64,000 bases of DNA from Gnetum montanum (Eukaryota; Streptophyta; Gnetopsida; Gnetales; Gnetaceae), in assembly GCA_015680685.1 (NCBI GenBank), contig MNCI01014639.1:224953-288952 (forward strand), given 5' to 3'. The translations under genes and the position numbers were made by a program. Positions 11,787-24,059 of this stretch are shown in pieces (the stretch's first letter is position 1; every line of letters starts with the position of its first letter). Under the pieces are notes generated by a model, which saw only the letters and a list, made by a program, of their open reading frames with translations, did not search any database and was not told where the DNA came from.

Positions 11787-12740
11787 ATGGACTTCTTTAG
11801 AGACGACCCCATAAGTCCTATGGTACCACCTCTAACTCTCCCAACTGGGGTCCAGCTACCACAATTCACCATGTATAATAGTCAAGGGAACCCCAATGCA
11901 CACTTGGTCACATTTCACTATGAGTGTCTACTCCTTCAAGCTTGGCCACATGCCATCATGTGCATGTTCCCCATGTCACTCATGGATAAGGCCTTAGACT
12001 AGTATCGCATGCTACCCAAGGCCTCAATCTCCTCTTTAAAGGATCTCATAAGCTAGTTTTTTACACGCATCAGGTACAACCTAAAGCCTAAAGCAACCCT
12101 CGACCAGCTGATGTAAGTTAAGTAGGGGCCTCTAGAGCCCATTCCAAAATTCCTCTAACGTTGGAATGCTACATTGAGTGAAATGCATGAACCCCTAGTA
12201 GAGACATATCTACTGGCAATTTTCAAAGGTGTAGTAAATGACTTCATTAAGTCCAAACTATATTATCTAGTCCCAAAGTCTCTTAGCCAAGCCTTTGCCC
12301 AAACAAAAATCATAGAGGAAGTAGCACAAGCTAGCAATGACCCAGCTTATGTGGCCTATCGAAACCGACATACTCGCAAGAAAAACACAATAGTAGTAAT
12401 AGTCACCACAAGCACAAAAGTAACCAACTGGGGTCCAATAGCTAAGCAGCCCAAAGCCCTAGGTGAAAAAATTTCCAACTTTGGTGCCAACTCACCTACA
12501 TCAGCATGGGCTAGCCCAAGGCTCAACTTTTGGCGCAAGAATCACTCAAAGTATACATCATTACCAATGGAACCCTCTGAACTACTGGAGAAACTCTTGA
12601 AAGCCAGGAAAATCCAACACAAACATGTATTGGTGATTACCCACCAAAAACATGATAGGTACTATGAACTACTAAGAAACCCCACATTAGCAGTACCAAA
12701 TGAGCCCCCAGTCCCACAACACTTTAAATTAGACCAATAA
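11787..12740 (+). pseudogene. Gypsy Gag (family B), decayed
   Basis: Structural capsid polyprotein of an LTR retrotransposon. The frame opens with MDFFRDDPISP and runs through a retrotransposon Gag core (YRMLPKASISSLKDL, FTRIRYNLKPKATLDQL, then IPKFL..RWNATLSEMHEP). Stops at about 12000 (TAG where Trp is usual), 12053, 12115, 12121 and 12158 are single-base changes in an otherwise continuous frame. In the 3' half (12174-12740) the frame is unbroken. A related frame upstream (11516-11800) may be the N-terminal part in another phase, which implies a frameshift. Confidence 0.75.
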
Positions 12741-13406
12741 TGTCATTACCATCAATTGGCTAGTCATAGTATAGACAACTGTCAGGCTTTGCAAGATGAC
12801 CTATAGAGAATGATAGAACGAGGCCAACTAGTGATCTACACAACAGTTCAATCCAACATAGACGATGCCTCCTATGTCATAAATTCCATTAGCATAGGTG
12901 GCAAGACCAAACCTATGCAACAACATTTTTTTATCAGTGTGCCTCCTAGCAAGGTAAGGATTCCCTTGGCCTTCACAAACAAGAGGCCTTCCTTTGTTAT
13001 CAAAGTGCCACCTCTGGCATCTACAACACGCTTTGTGGTCAAGATCCCAAACCAATCATCCACTAAGATGTTAAACTGGCATGACACAATAACAACAACT
13101 GCTAAACAACCTTTCATCATCAAGGTGCCACAACAAGCTAATCATACAAAAACTCCTACAATAACTCCTAAATCACCATTTTTCATAAGGGTCCCAAAAT
13201 GTGATGACCCCTCACCTACCCAAAGCCCAATAGTGGGCAATGTCTCAATCTCTCCTCCCTTAAGGGTCAACCCCACTAGCAACCTAGGTAGGCCCACCAA
13301 ATGGCAACGCAAGAGGACAAACAAGAACCTCACAACCCCCATGGCTGAAGTAGAGGCCATAGCTAGCAAGCAACAACCAACCACTAGGGCCCCTACCCCC
13401 AATTAG
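12741..13406 (+). pseudogene. Gag C-terminal/linker segment with zinc-knuckle-like motif and repeated V-x-V-P motifs
   Basis: Just after the Gag core the frame reads CHYHQLASHSIDNC, a C-x2-H-type knuckle common at the Gag end of Tat/Ogre-like gypsy elements, with a TAG at 12804. The 198-residue frame that follows has four variants of a short motif (SFVIKVP, RFVVKIP, PFIIKVP, PFFIRVP) spaced 20-40 residues apart. I do not know what this repeat does. It ends in a basic segment (KWQRKRTNK). Confidence 0.55.
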
Positions 13407-13735
13407 GCCAATCAAACCAACCCCAAGCCCCCTCCATGAGAGATATGTCTCTCAATCTACATGGAGAAAGTCAAGGCCAACATAATGACTAACAACAAGG
13501 ACTTCATGGCTACACTAACCTAGGTGAAACAAGAAAAAGAATACAACATTGAGCTTGTACGACCTAGTCATGACTTCATCTGCTCACTGCCAAGCATTGG
13601 CCCAAATCTTGGCGTCCATTCCTATTAGGAAGGACATCCCTGGAGATGAGGCATCCATATGTGTAATGATGTTGCCCCCTACATGACAAGAATTGAGTTC
13701 AACATCCCTAGTGTTCTACGATAATGTAGTCAAAG

Positions 13736-14184
13736 TTAACCCTGAATGAGGGGAGATCACTACAGCTCCACTATCCATTATCATATGTGTTGGGTAGTGC
13801 ACCAGCCATAGAGTGCATGTCAATGATGGTGCCACAATAAACATGATCCTATACTCCATCATCAACAAACTAGGCCTAGTAGATGAAATCAGGCCAACCA
13901 AAACCATGTGTCTAAAATCCTTCAATGGATCACACATCATTGTCAAGGGTACAATCAACCTAGCCTTTGTTGTAGGAGAAAAATTCCCCACTAATACAGA
14001 TTTCACTATCATAGAGGAGATGTCAGGTTTCAACATGATTCTAGGTAGGCCTTGGCTAGCCCAACTAAGGACCATCTCCTCTCCCATCCACCAAGAAATC
14101 CACCTTCCATATGAAGGTGGTCAAGTTATCACCCATGGTGATAACACTTCCTCTTCGATTATCCATAACATAGACATGGCGTAA
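13736..14184 (+). pseudogene. Gypsy aspartic protease (family B)
   Basis: From 13813 the frame reads VNDGATINMI and KLGL, then the flap-like region, then FNMILGRPWL, which matches the ILGRxWL motif of plant gypsy proteases. It would process the Gag polyprotein. The family usually has D-D/S/T-G at the active site; here it reads N-D-G, so the catalytic Asp may be lost. The segment before 13813 has stops. No RT frame follows: the next codons degrade and non-coding sequence starts near 14300. Confidence 0.7.
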
Positions 14185-14299
14185 GTTTCAGAAGAGGAGT
14201 TGCTTGGTGGTACACCTATAACAACCAACGCAGCACCTAAGGCTAACACACCCAAATGAGCAGTTGAAGCCAATAGCCTCCTAAAGAATCTTGATCCCT

Positions 14300-16130
14300 A
14301 CACACTCCCTAATCCACACCTAATTAAGAAGCAACTACATGACTAATACTTTCCCTTGGCCAAAAATGTGCTAGGTGCCTACCTGTCCTTTTTCTCCATT
14401 GGCCATGCATTTTTAGTTTTTTCTTGGGTTGCATTTGTTCATGCATTTACATTGCACCTACTTGCCTAATTTACACACTACTTCACTTTGTTTATGCATT
14501 TCTACTTTGTTTACACATTCATCTACTTAGCTTATGCATTGCATTTTAAAAACATCAAAAACACATAAAAAAACAAAAAAACTACAAAAACACATGGCCC
14601 AAAAAGACCTTAAACTAGCCTATGGTCCAGAATGGCCTAAAACTATCAATTTTTGCACTGCTTTCCTTTCATTTGGGTATTTCAAATCTATTTACAATGG
14701 GTGTTTCTTGATGTTTTTTTCTTTCTAGTTGATTTTTGTAGGATCTTGCAGGCACAACATGACTATGCATGTTGCATCACACCTTACACAAGCAAGATAA
14801 GCACCAGTCCACTATGACTATAAACTAGAACAACTCGTCCTTGGGTCATGATGTTAAACTGGAAAAATAGCTCATCCTTGGATCATGATGTTAAACTAGC
14901 ATAACAGATCGTCCTTGGGCCATGACGTTAAACTGGCACAACATTTCGTCCTTCGGTCATGACGTTAAACTGGCACAACATCCACTATCCACTACAACAT
15001 TAAACTAGCATCCAATAGTCTACTAGGTCTATAAACTAGCACATCATGGTCTGTCAGGACCTTAAATTGGGTTCACAGTCTACTAGGTCTTTAAACTAGC
15101 ATGTTTCTAATCTGATTCAAACACTTTCAATTGCCTTCAAAGGACTCATAACATCATCGTCCTAGCGCTTTCACTAGCTTCTTGAGCACTTGCAACTAGC
15201 ACAACATTTGACATATTTGTAGCATCTTTGCATCTAGCACCTACAACATCTCCACATTTGACATTTTCTCTAGCAATTCATGTTTTGTGGTTTTCTTGTC
15301 TTCTCTAAGTTTTTTTTGCAGGATGAAACCTTAGAGGCAATCGTGCAAAGATGCATCTCATCGTAGTAGCAAGTCACCACATTGCGTTGATGTGCATGAT
15401 TAGACTAGTTGAGCCACTCAAGAGTGCACATTCCCCCTCATCCCTATTACATCCTATCCACATCCACTCTATTATCCTAATATCCTCTCATCTCCCACAT
15501 ACTCATGACTATACATCCCTCGAATGCATACACACTGTGATGCATATGGCATTCTCTTCACATCAACTATAGAACCTATGGTCAATGTAGCATAACTCGT
15601 CCTGTGGGGAGTCTCTATTGCATGGTCAAAGCCTAGGTGGATGTAACATGAATCATCCTTGGAAAATAAAGCACATCTCCTCAGTGGCCAACTTGCAGCT
15701 AACATTCAGTAGTAAGCTGAACCCAAAGAACGTTCACCTCATAAGAAAAAAACAAAGAGAAAGAAAGAATGGTACAATGTTGTAGCTTTGCAATCGGCCC
15801 AACCTTGGATCGACTTTGATGCTCTCATAAGCACTCTGACAAGAGGTCAACATTTTAGGGGCAAACCACTTCATGCCATGGTCACTTTCAGCCATGCTAA
15901 ATTTTCATCTTACACCATGATCCACTATTTGCAGTTCGTTCCCATAGTTCAAATTTCATCTCTCTTGCATTGCCTATACCCCTTTGTCCCTTAGCATAAT
16001 CTTATTTCCATATTACTCTTGAGCATGGTAAAATGACATCCAATCTTGTGTTAACAAGTGATGTTGGTGACATGTCTACTATGGTGTTTTGTAATTCTTT
16101 GTCAACGTCTCTCGGGCCACTCCTCTAGAT
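14300..16130. repeat. Non-coding interior of family B with GTTAAACT tandem units
   Basis: No coding signal for RT or integrase. At about 14800-15110, 35-50-bp units repeat the phrase TCCTTGG(G)TCATGA(T/C)GTTAAACTGG and its decayed forms. The same GATGTTAAACTAG phrase occurs upstream of gag at 11570-11620. The rest is simple, T-rich sequence. Confidence 0.65.
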
Positions 16131-16149
16131 GTCAACAAAGAGGGGCCAT

Positions 16150-17640
16150 TGAAACACCACAAAATTTTGGGTCTCACCATCGCAACTACAAATATGGCTA
16201 AGTGTCAAAATAGTGGCACTTTGCCCATATTTTTTCCAAGTGTTGAGTGTAGTCAGCTCCAAGTGTTAGAATGTTAGCACTTTTTGCAAATTCACATGTC
16301 ACCCTATTATGCTGCATAGTGTAGCACCTTGTCTACTTCAATGTAGCACACTATTACACTGTGTAGGGTAGCACCCTATTACGCTACGTAGCGTAGCGCA
16401 CTATTACATTGTATAACATAGCACATTGTTACATTGTGTAGTGTAGCACATCGTAGCACCCTGTCACGTGTGCAGTAGAAAGTGGATAGGCATAGTAGAC
16501 TGTGCACAGTAGATAGTAGACGAGAGCAATAGATAGTGGATAGGTGAAGTAGATAGTGTCCCATGTCCCACGTGTGACATGAGATAGAAAAAATAGATAG
16601 TAGCAACTAGTGTCCCGTGTATTATGCATAACATGGGACAAGTGCAGTAGACAGTAGCAACCAGCGTCCCATGTACCATGCATGACATGGAATAGGCATA
16701 GTAGACAGTAGCAACCAACATCCCATGTACCATGCGTAACACAAGAAAAGTGTAGTAGATAGTAGCAACCAACGTCTTGTGTCCTAGGCGTAACATGGGA
16801 TGGATGCAGTAGATAGCATCCTATGTCCCGCATGAAACATGTGACATGCATAGCAGCCAACATCCCATGGTCCTACCCACTGCACTATCACGTGGCACCT
16901 AATCCACATTTTGGGCTAACCCTAGCCCTATAAATACCCCTATGCCCTCTTTTGGGAGGGTTGGCTTTCATTTTTTCACCAACAAGGCAGCTGGCACTTC
17001 CATTTGGCATTTGGCACTTTGGCATCTTAGCACTTAGCTCCATGGGCGAACAAGACCTAGAGCACACCACATTGGCAGAGAGGCACAACTACACTGCACG
17101 ATACACTCAGCCCCATTACAGCCTTGTAGAACATCACATGGTACACTGTGGCTACCAACCCAGTAAGTACAATTCAACACAATGAGCACTAACCTAACAC
17201 CAACGAGGCTATGACTACGCTCCCACTATGCCTATTGTACATTGTGTATACCTTTGTGAATTAGCTACGCTCCCCCAATTTTGGGGCTGTGCATTTTCTC
17301 TTCCAAGATCTTATTTTATTCTACTACACCATACATGTTGCATTATTGTGTGTTTGTGCATGCTTGTTATCCTAGTTACATACTTTAGTATATTTCTATT
17401 GTTGTGTGTGCCATGTTTTTTTTTCAGTCCAACCTCCGCATGTCACACTCTAAAATCACTATTTGTAATCATTTATTTGACACTACATAAGTCCCTATCT
17501 AATCGACCAGACCGTTCAAGGCACCCCATTTCTATTTTCTCCAGCATGGCCCTCACACAAATCTGCACACAAATCTGGGGTTAGGCTATATGCCTAGCGA
17601 CCTCTCGGTGTTCTAGCCACTGACATTTTCGAATGTCATA
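16150..17640 (+). repeat. Family B 3' LTR
   Basis: Starts TGAAACACC after the purine tract and ends just before the TTCAT duplication. It keeps a clean TATA box, TATAAATA, at 16929-16936. Its tandem arrays (16300-16860) are shorter than in the 5' copy. Its last dinucleotide is TA, not CA, if the 5-bp duplication is placed as stated; the LTR edge could be off by two bases. Confidence 0.88.
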
Positions 17641-17645
17641 TTCAT

Positions 17646-19377
17646 GACCATTATGGTAAACACTCATACATAAATGACATCCAAGCCTTTATTTGGTAGC
17701 TTGGAGAGAAAGAGAGAGAGAAAGAGAAGATGAAGCATGTTGCCACCAATGCTGAGATTGTGCCTTCCATTCTTTATCCATAGCCACACCACCAAACTTG
17801 ATCCTTTTGTAAACATTCTAGTTCTAGTCCATCCTAAGTGCTTCCTCAAAGCCCATTCCATTATTTGTATGATCGCCATCTACACACACAACACAATGAC
17901 AAATGAGCAAGGATAGATAAATTGTAATGCAGTTGATACCTTGCATCGATATGAAGCACAATGGCTAAGTTGTGATTATGGTAGAAACTGGTTCAGGGAT
18001 TTATCACTAGTGACTAACCAAGGTGTAGGGGTTAGGAAAATATTACAATGGAAAAATTTAAAAATTTTTGCTAGGGCCCCCACGACTAAGAGTGAACCCT
18101 TGGTAGCTATAAGATGAAAAAATATGAGGAACAAGAAATATAGAAAAAAATAACAACAACAATGCCATTAAAATAGATGTCATAGATGGGGATGAAACAA
18201 GAAATGATAAATTGTAGGAAATGTTTAAGGAAAAGAATTTAACAATTGCACCAAAAAGGAGTGCCAGTGGGTCCTCCCCAAAGTAGGTCCATGCCCTTTA
18301 TGCCTTAACAAACCCACAAACCAGAGAGTTTGTAAGCTCTAGGAATGTTATTTGGAAGCAAGAGTTAAAAAATTACCCACAATAATTCACCAAATAAAAA
18401 TAATGCATCAACCAAAAAATAGACTAATGATAAAACTAGTAATGAGGTGGAAAATGGGAAGAAATATGGAGAGGAGAGAATGTAATGAAATCCCAATAAT
18501 AAGGTTGTGTAAAGTCCCTTGTGTATTTTATGGTTAATGTGACTAAGTAAAACTCATTCTAAATCTAGACTCAAACAAACCACATCTAGTAACCTCGCAT
18601 CAACACACTTGACTAATCCATCCACTTGAAGCAACAAGAATACTTCCACAAAGAGTCACCACCATTCCGAGGAGAGTGAGATGGAGAAGTAGGAACCAAG
18701 AAAGGGCCTTAGTTAGAGGGAACCTTCAAGCATGGGTAACATCTCTCTCTAGTTCCATAACTAGTGCTTGTACCCCATATTGCTTTATTATGTCTAAAGG
18801 GTGTGCGTTGAATTCTCACTCTCTCTCTCTTTCTTTCTTTATGTGAGAACCACACCATGAAAAGACTTATTTTTATTCACTTAGCTTCCTAATATTTGAT
18901 TGATGGTAGAATGGTGGCAAACCCAAGAAAAAGCATCCAAGCAACCAAGAGAATGGCCAACACAAATTCATCGAATCCCCTTGAAGTCACACCCTTCTCA
19001 TCCTTTGAGTTTTTCCTTGGTTTGAAAAATACCCAACCATCAATTTATTAACAAGTTTGTTGAGAAAAAAGGGACTATATAGCTCCATGCCAAAGGAGAC
19101 CATAGAGTTGTATGGATGAGTGGACGGTGTGGACTCATTGCCTATTTTACCAAAAGAACCATACCTTAATATTAGCATCATAACTCAAAGGTAAAAATCA
19201 AACATTAGCAATTAATATGATATAATTCAACCCACCATCATGAGCACTTATTGGATGATAAATAAAAGTAAATCAAATAAAACAAAGACATAGTAAAAAT
19301 ATGAACGATGGTATAAAAAAAATAAGAAAAGTTGGAAAAATTGTGTAAAAAAAATCAAAACAAATTGAGGGCCTAGA
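17646..19377. other. No gene recognised; short purine/pyrimidine runs
   Basis: Holds a GA-rich run near 17705-17730 and a (CT)n/(CTTT)n run at 18817-18840. It should include the rest of the family A element broken by family B, but nothing in it reads as Gag, Pol or the family A extra ORF. Confidence 0.45.
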
Positions 19378-20350
19378 ATGGTTGGCATAGGTGGCCATCT
19401 CCCCCATGACTAATTTGGAATGAGGAGATCCAAAATAGTGAGTAGGGTTGTCCACTAATAGAGGTAACATGTGTACTAGCTATCTTAAGCTCATGGAAAG
19501 GTTTGGTTTGTTGCACATTCACCAAAAGCTTCTTGTCCAGGATCTCAGGTTTGTATATTGTCATGGCCCCTAAATAAAAAGTTGCATAGATAATATAATG
19601 TCCTTCCCACAGTGTTTGAAATTTAGTACGTTGTGGAAAATGTGTGGGATTCCAATAGAGAACATTATCTCTCAGTTGATATTTAACTTTCCTAATCCTT
19701 AGGTCATGATGCTGTTTATTGAATGCCTTGTGCAATTCATTAGATGATAGGGTATCTCATTGGTTTTCATCTATTAAGTTAAGGGTTACTAATTATTGTC
19801 TTTGAGCTAGATCAAGGTCAAGGTTTAGGGTTCATACGCCATGGATAGTGTATGGAGCTTAGTTTGAATGGGAAGCATTGGTAATTTACTGTACACTGAC
19901 TTATAGGGAGAGTAGCCTATAGGGAGTTTCCATGTGGAGCAGTATGCCCAAAGAGCATCATTCAATTTAGTGCTCTAGTCTTGCCTAAACTTGCTAATGG
20001 TTTTTGTCAATATCTTTATAATCTCCCTATTGGTGAGCTCTACTTGACCATTCTCTTGTGGGTGGTATGGTGTAGTCAATTTATGCTTAACCCCTAAGCA
20101 TTGCATTAATTTCCAAAAAGTTGCACCTGTGAATTGTGTACCATTATTTGAAATAACTGCATGAGGCACACCAAACCTATTTATGATTTGTTGTTGAACA
20201 AATCGTGCAACTATAGATGATGTATAATCCTTAACAGTAGCTACTTCTACCCATTTTGTTAGGTAATCAATAGCAAAAATATTATAAGCTTTTCCATTGG
20301 ACATTGGTGTAACTGGCCCCATAAAATCAATTTCCCAAATGTCGAAGGGT
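19378..20350 (-). pseudogene. Gypsy integrase fragment (core and C-terminal part)
   Basis: Remnant of a Ty3/gypsy Pol. It starts with a P-F-D-x-W-x-I-D-F-M-G-P core start near 20350, then NIFAIDYLTKWVEV, the second catalytic site reading VISNNGTQF, and HPQENGQVELTN with the catalytic Glu. Then comes a stop-containing stretch and the C-terminal domain (KVKYQLRDNVLYWNP, LWEGHYII, GAMTIYKPEILD). The usual second Asp (DNG) is Asn, so this integrase would be inactive even if expressed. The zinc finger, RT and RNase H are absent. The last segment reads past 19378 into AT-rich sequence. No LTRs were found around it. Confidence 0.85.
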
Positions 20351-23300
20351 TCTAATAGTTAGATCCATTATTGCAAACCTTCCATTCTAGTAGTCATTCC
20401 CCCATCATGTTACAAAGAAGACTTTGGAAGCTTTTGAATATTGAGTTGTTAATTTGATGTCAAAATGATGCCAAATGTTAAAAGTACCATCAAAAGAAAA
20501 ATGATGCATAGATGATGTCAAAAATAATGCCAAATACTGTAGAAAGGTTGATGATGTTGTCTAGTTGGTAGGAAAATGCTAAGGACATGTATGTTACACC
20601 CAAGCTTCTAAATGGCTAAAAGGAAGATAAGTATGGGTAGAAAAGTTGGTATCAATGATTAATATTTCAAAACTAAGGAACTTTGTTCTAGCATATTTTC
20701 ATCCAACATAGTGAAAATTTTTGTCACTATTGTAAGAGCTCTAAATAAGATTCAATTCTATATGGAATTTTGCTACTAAATAAATTTTAATCTTATGTTA
20801 TTTAATTCATAGAATATAATGTAGAAATATTACACCTTTTACAAGTTGTTGACACATGATCAAGAAGTCCTTTATAAATGCATTCATAAGAATTTCCTTT
20901 TTGTTGTAACTATTTCACCTAATGTAACTAGGCTGATTGGATTATCTAATTTACATTCCAATATAATGCTAATTGCTAACTATTCATGGCCTAAGATTTA
21001 GATTCATCTATAGTGTGATTTCTCATGTAAAATTTGCTTACTTAACAATTGGTACATTATGAGTTTTTACATGTTCAACTAGTAGAAACTAAAAAGTGGC
21101 TTAATTCAAAATGCATTCTCATATAAGTTGTTGTGTTCTACTCATGTCTAAGTTGCACATACATTTTATTGTAATGAAAATGACAGATGCTTCAAAAACC
21201 TTATGATAAAAGAACTCAGACAATAAACTTGAAGAAAGAAAAAGTAAAATTTATCCTCAAATATGATTATTACTAAATTAAGCATTCTACTCAAAACCAA
21301 CAAATAACCAAATTCACTATAACAACAACAAAACCATGACAATGATTAAGAAAAATCTTAAAACATGATATAAAAAGTGCATACTCATTTATATATATCA
21401 ACTTGCATGTCAAATAAATTAGCTTATGGGCACCTATACATTGAAATAAAATTCACTTATGCATGCCACATGTCGGTTAGGCCATACCCATAATGTATTT
21501 AATTGTTCCACATGTGAACTATAGTATACATTTTTAAAAAAAACTCAACCCATAACATGATGCTTAGGTTCTATCGATGCTTAGCACAAACTAATGGGTG
21601 AAATGCTAGTATTCCAAACTAAAAATTCAATCACACCATGCATAGTCTACATGCAGATTACATGACATAGCCCTCTCCAAAATAGTGTGGTGAGATGATT
21701 CTATGCATGCACAACAGAACCGCTTCATTAGCATCAACAACATGACTATGGTTGTGAAATTTACTAGAATTTTGTCCAATTGAACTTTGAATTCACATAA
21801 ACAAGCATTGATTATGAATCTTGCAAAAGCTGACATAATAGAGGAAACATCATGGCTAACTAGGAGAAACTATAACAATTTTGATTATGTGAGTTGGAAA
21901 ATGAAAATCATCAACTTTGGCAGGTTAAGGGAGAAAATATTTCATATAGACATCCTTAATTAATTGGATGTGGATGGAAGGGTTCCTTCATATAATTATG
22001 AATACTAACTAAAGATTTATCTTTTCTTTTTTTAAGAAATCTATTCTACAACATTCTAATAATGCATATTGCTCATCTTCTAATTACTTGCACAATCGAC
22101 ATATTCTATTTGTATGATGTTCATTATGTCATCTTCAAGTTTCAACTAGGTGATGGTGTGACCCCATTCTTACTTTACTATTTTGTGCTCTCATGAAAAC
22201 TGGAATTGTTACATGTAACTATATAAAATTTGGTTGAGAGAATCTTTTCCTTCTATGAAAAATTGAATTCAAGAATTGTTCCTCCCAACTTATAGATATT
22301 TTTTAAATTGTTTTTCTAATATAGTTCATGATAGATTTATTCTATCTACATGGATTGATTATCAAGGTAGATGAAGGATTTGACTATGCTAAGAAGTAGA
22401 GCTAACATGAATATTTGAAAAAAAATGATTGCTACATTTATGTTGTATAGTTATCGTTTGAGATTTTGTTAAATCATGGAAGGATAGAAAAAATATTTAT
22501 GAATGTTGGTCTCCCTAAACTTTCTTTCCTTCATTCCTAAACTTTCTTTCCTTCATTTCAAGTTATGAATGTTGGTCTCCCTCAATATTTGTTATGAAGA
22601 ATATATATTTTATGTACCATGACCAAATTGATATCCCTTAAGAGTTACAACTAAAAATTATTTTATTCACAATAACATGCTTGGACCATCTTACAATACA
22701 CTAGTAATTGGCATTATGAAAAACAATAATTAAGGTAACTTCTAAAAGTCTCGAAATTTTAAAACATCTCACATCTCACACTTTGGCATGAAAAATTGAA
22801 AATTGTGAATGATGTATAACATGTAGTTTTTATAAAAAGCTTGTTTATTTAAACCAGTAAAAATTCACAGTTGCTTGTTACAACATTAGCAATTAAACTT
22901 TTGACACTCAATCAGTTAACTAGGTAGGTGATGAAAAAGACATCGGATAGCATGGTAAACTTTTGATTCTTAGAAAAAGATACGCAAAAGTTAATAATCA
23001 AAAAATTATACGGTGTCATTGAATTGCCTATAAACTCCTTCAGAATCTCTGACAGTGAAGTCGCCATTCCAAACAGTATACTCAGGCTGTCACAAGAGAC
23101 CTACCTGAAGCTGTCCCCTTAGGATAAACAGAGAATCTGTTCATCACCCGTCACCTATTCATCACTGGTCACTGTTGCTCATCAATTGGATTTTAATTAA
23201 ATAGTTAAGTATTATACAACCATATTGTAAGTATATTGAGAAGAGCTACCTTTCTTTATTAGTTAAGAATAGAGTTAACTAGATGGAACAAGCACTCCAT

Positions 23301-23441
23301 ATCGAGATTTCAAGTAAGCGGTTTCAGAATTGCCTATGCGCAGAAACTCTTTCACCGTCTCTCAGTTGTAGCATTCATTATTAACTCCTCTCTGCTGCAG
23401 CATTCATTTGTTTCTATTTGTTAATTGTGTGAGCAAACACC
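20351..23441. other. AT-rich stretch, no gene recognised
   Basis: Nothing reads as a known family. At 22510-22555 a 22-bp phrase (CTAAACTTTCTTTCCTTCAT core) is doubled. A 51-codon frame on the minus strand starts at 23067 (MATSLSEILKEFIGN...) behind a leader with few ATGs. It could be a first exon, but there is no supporting evidence. Confidence 0.4.
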
Positions 23442-23987
23442 AACCATAGCATAAATGAATCTCCATACCAGACTTTGCTCTTGCTTATGTGATGACGGAC
23501 GAGGACAACTTCACAGTCCATATTGCATTACATGCCTATTTTATTTCTGTCATCAATCATCAACCACCTACATCAGCTACTGACCAAGTATTTAACCCTA
23601 ACAATGGTAATTGACATCATTACCTCGTAAAACCAATATTCTCTCTAAAGATTTAAAAAAGATTAATCCCATGGTTCGAACATCCAGAGCCGTTATCTGC
23701 CATTCAAGAAACTCGTGAGCGATGATTTTTTACAAAAATTTGAACTAAAACCGAGCAAGCAGGTATAGCGATGTATATAATCAAAAAGCTATTTTAAATT
23801 AAAACCTGTAACACAACAAAGTTAACAAGATCATCATTAGTTGGATCGCTTCAGGTGCAATATTGAAGGAGTCCCTTGCATAGCCACGGTAACAAAGAAG
23901 ACGATCTTTCTTTGAGACTCCCCGTGCAATAGAAAGCATTGTTTGTTATATCCATACAAAAAAAATGTTCCTAGTCCCAGAGGCTTA
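23442..23987. repeat. Dispersed/segmental repeat, copy 1 (partner at 63395-64000)
   Basis: From AACCATAGCATAAATGAATC to the phrase CAGAGGCTTAA it matches 63395-64000 over its full length with small indels. It shares TTATGTGATGAC, CATATTGCATTACATGCCTA, AAAACCTGTAACACAACAAA and GGTGCAATATTGAAGGAGTC. No open frame is shared, and I see no terminal repeats. The partner begins right at the edge of a family C LTR and continues past the window. Confidence 0.85.
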
Positions 23988-24059
23988 AACGTGTTTATAT
24001 ATTTTAGGATCCATCAACAAAAATGATGTCAATCTTTAAAATAAAGTTAAAAGAAGAAA

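Larger units (their letters stand above)
9150..17640 (+). mobile_element. Family B LTR retrotransposon, complete but non-autonomous (Gag-protease only)
   Basis: Two direct LTRs (9150-10842 and 16150-17640) lie between 5-bp duplications TTCAT (9145-9149 and 17641-17645). A primer-binding site follows the left LTR, and a purine tract (AACAAAGAGGGG) precedes the right LTR. The interior has a decayed Gag and an aspartic protease of Ty3/gypsy type (Gag motif like the Tat/Ogre group), then about 2 kb of non-coding and tandem sequence. I find no RT, RNase H or integrase and no room for them. It inserted into an older family A element. Target site and LTRs are clear; the subgroup name is inference. 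Confidence 0.88.

Noticed and set aside
22910-23067. Short frame MATSLSEILKEFIGN... as a first exon (minus strand)
   Set aside because: Only 51 codons, no splice partner and no domain. Left as a remark.
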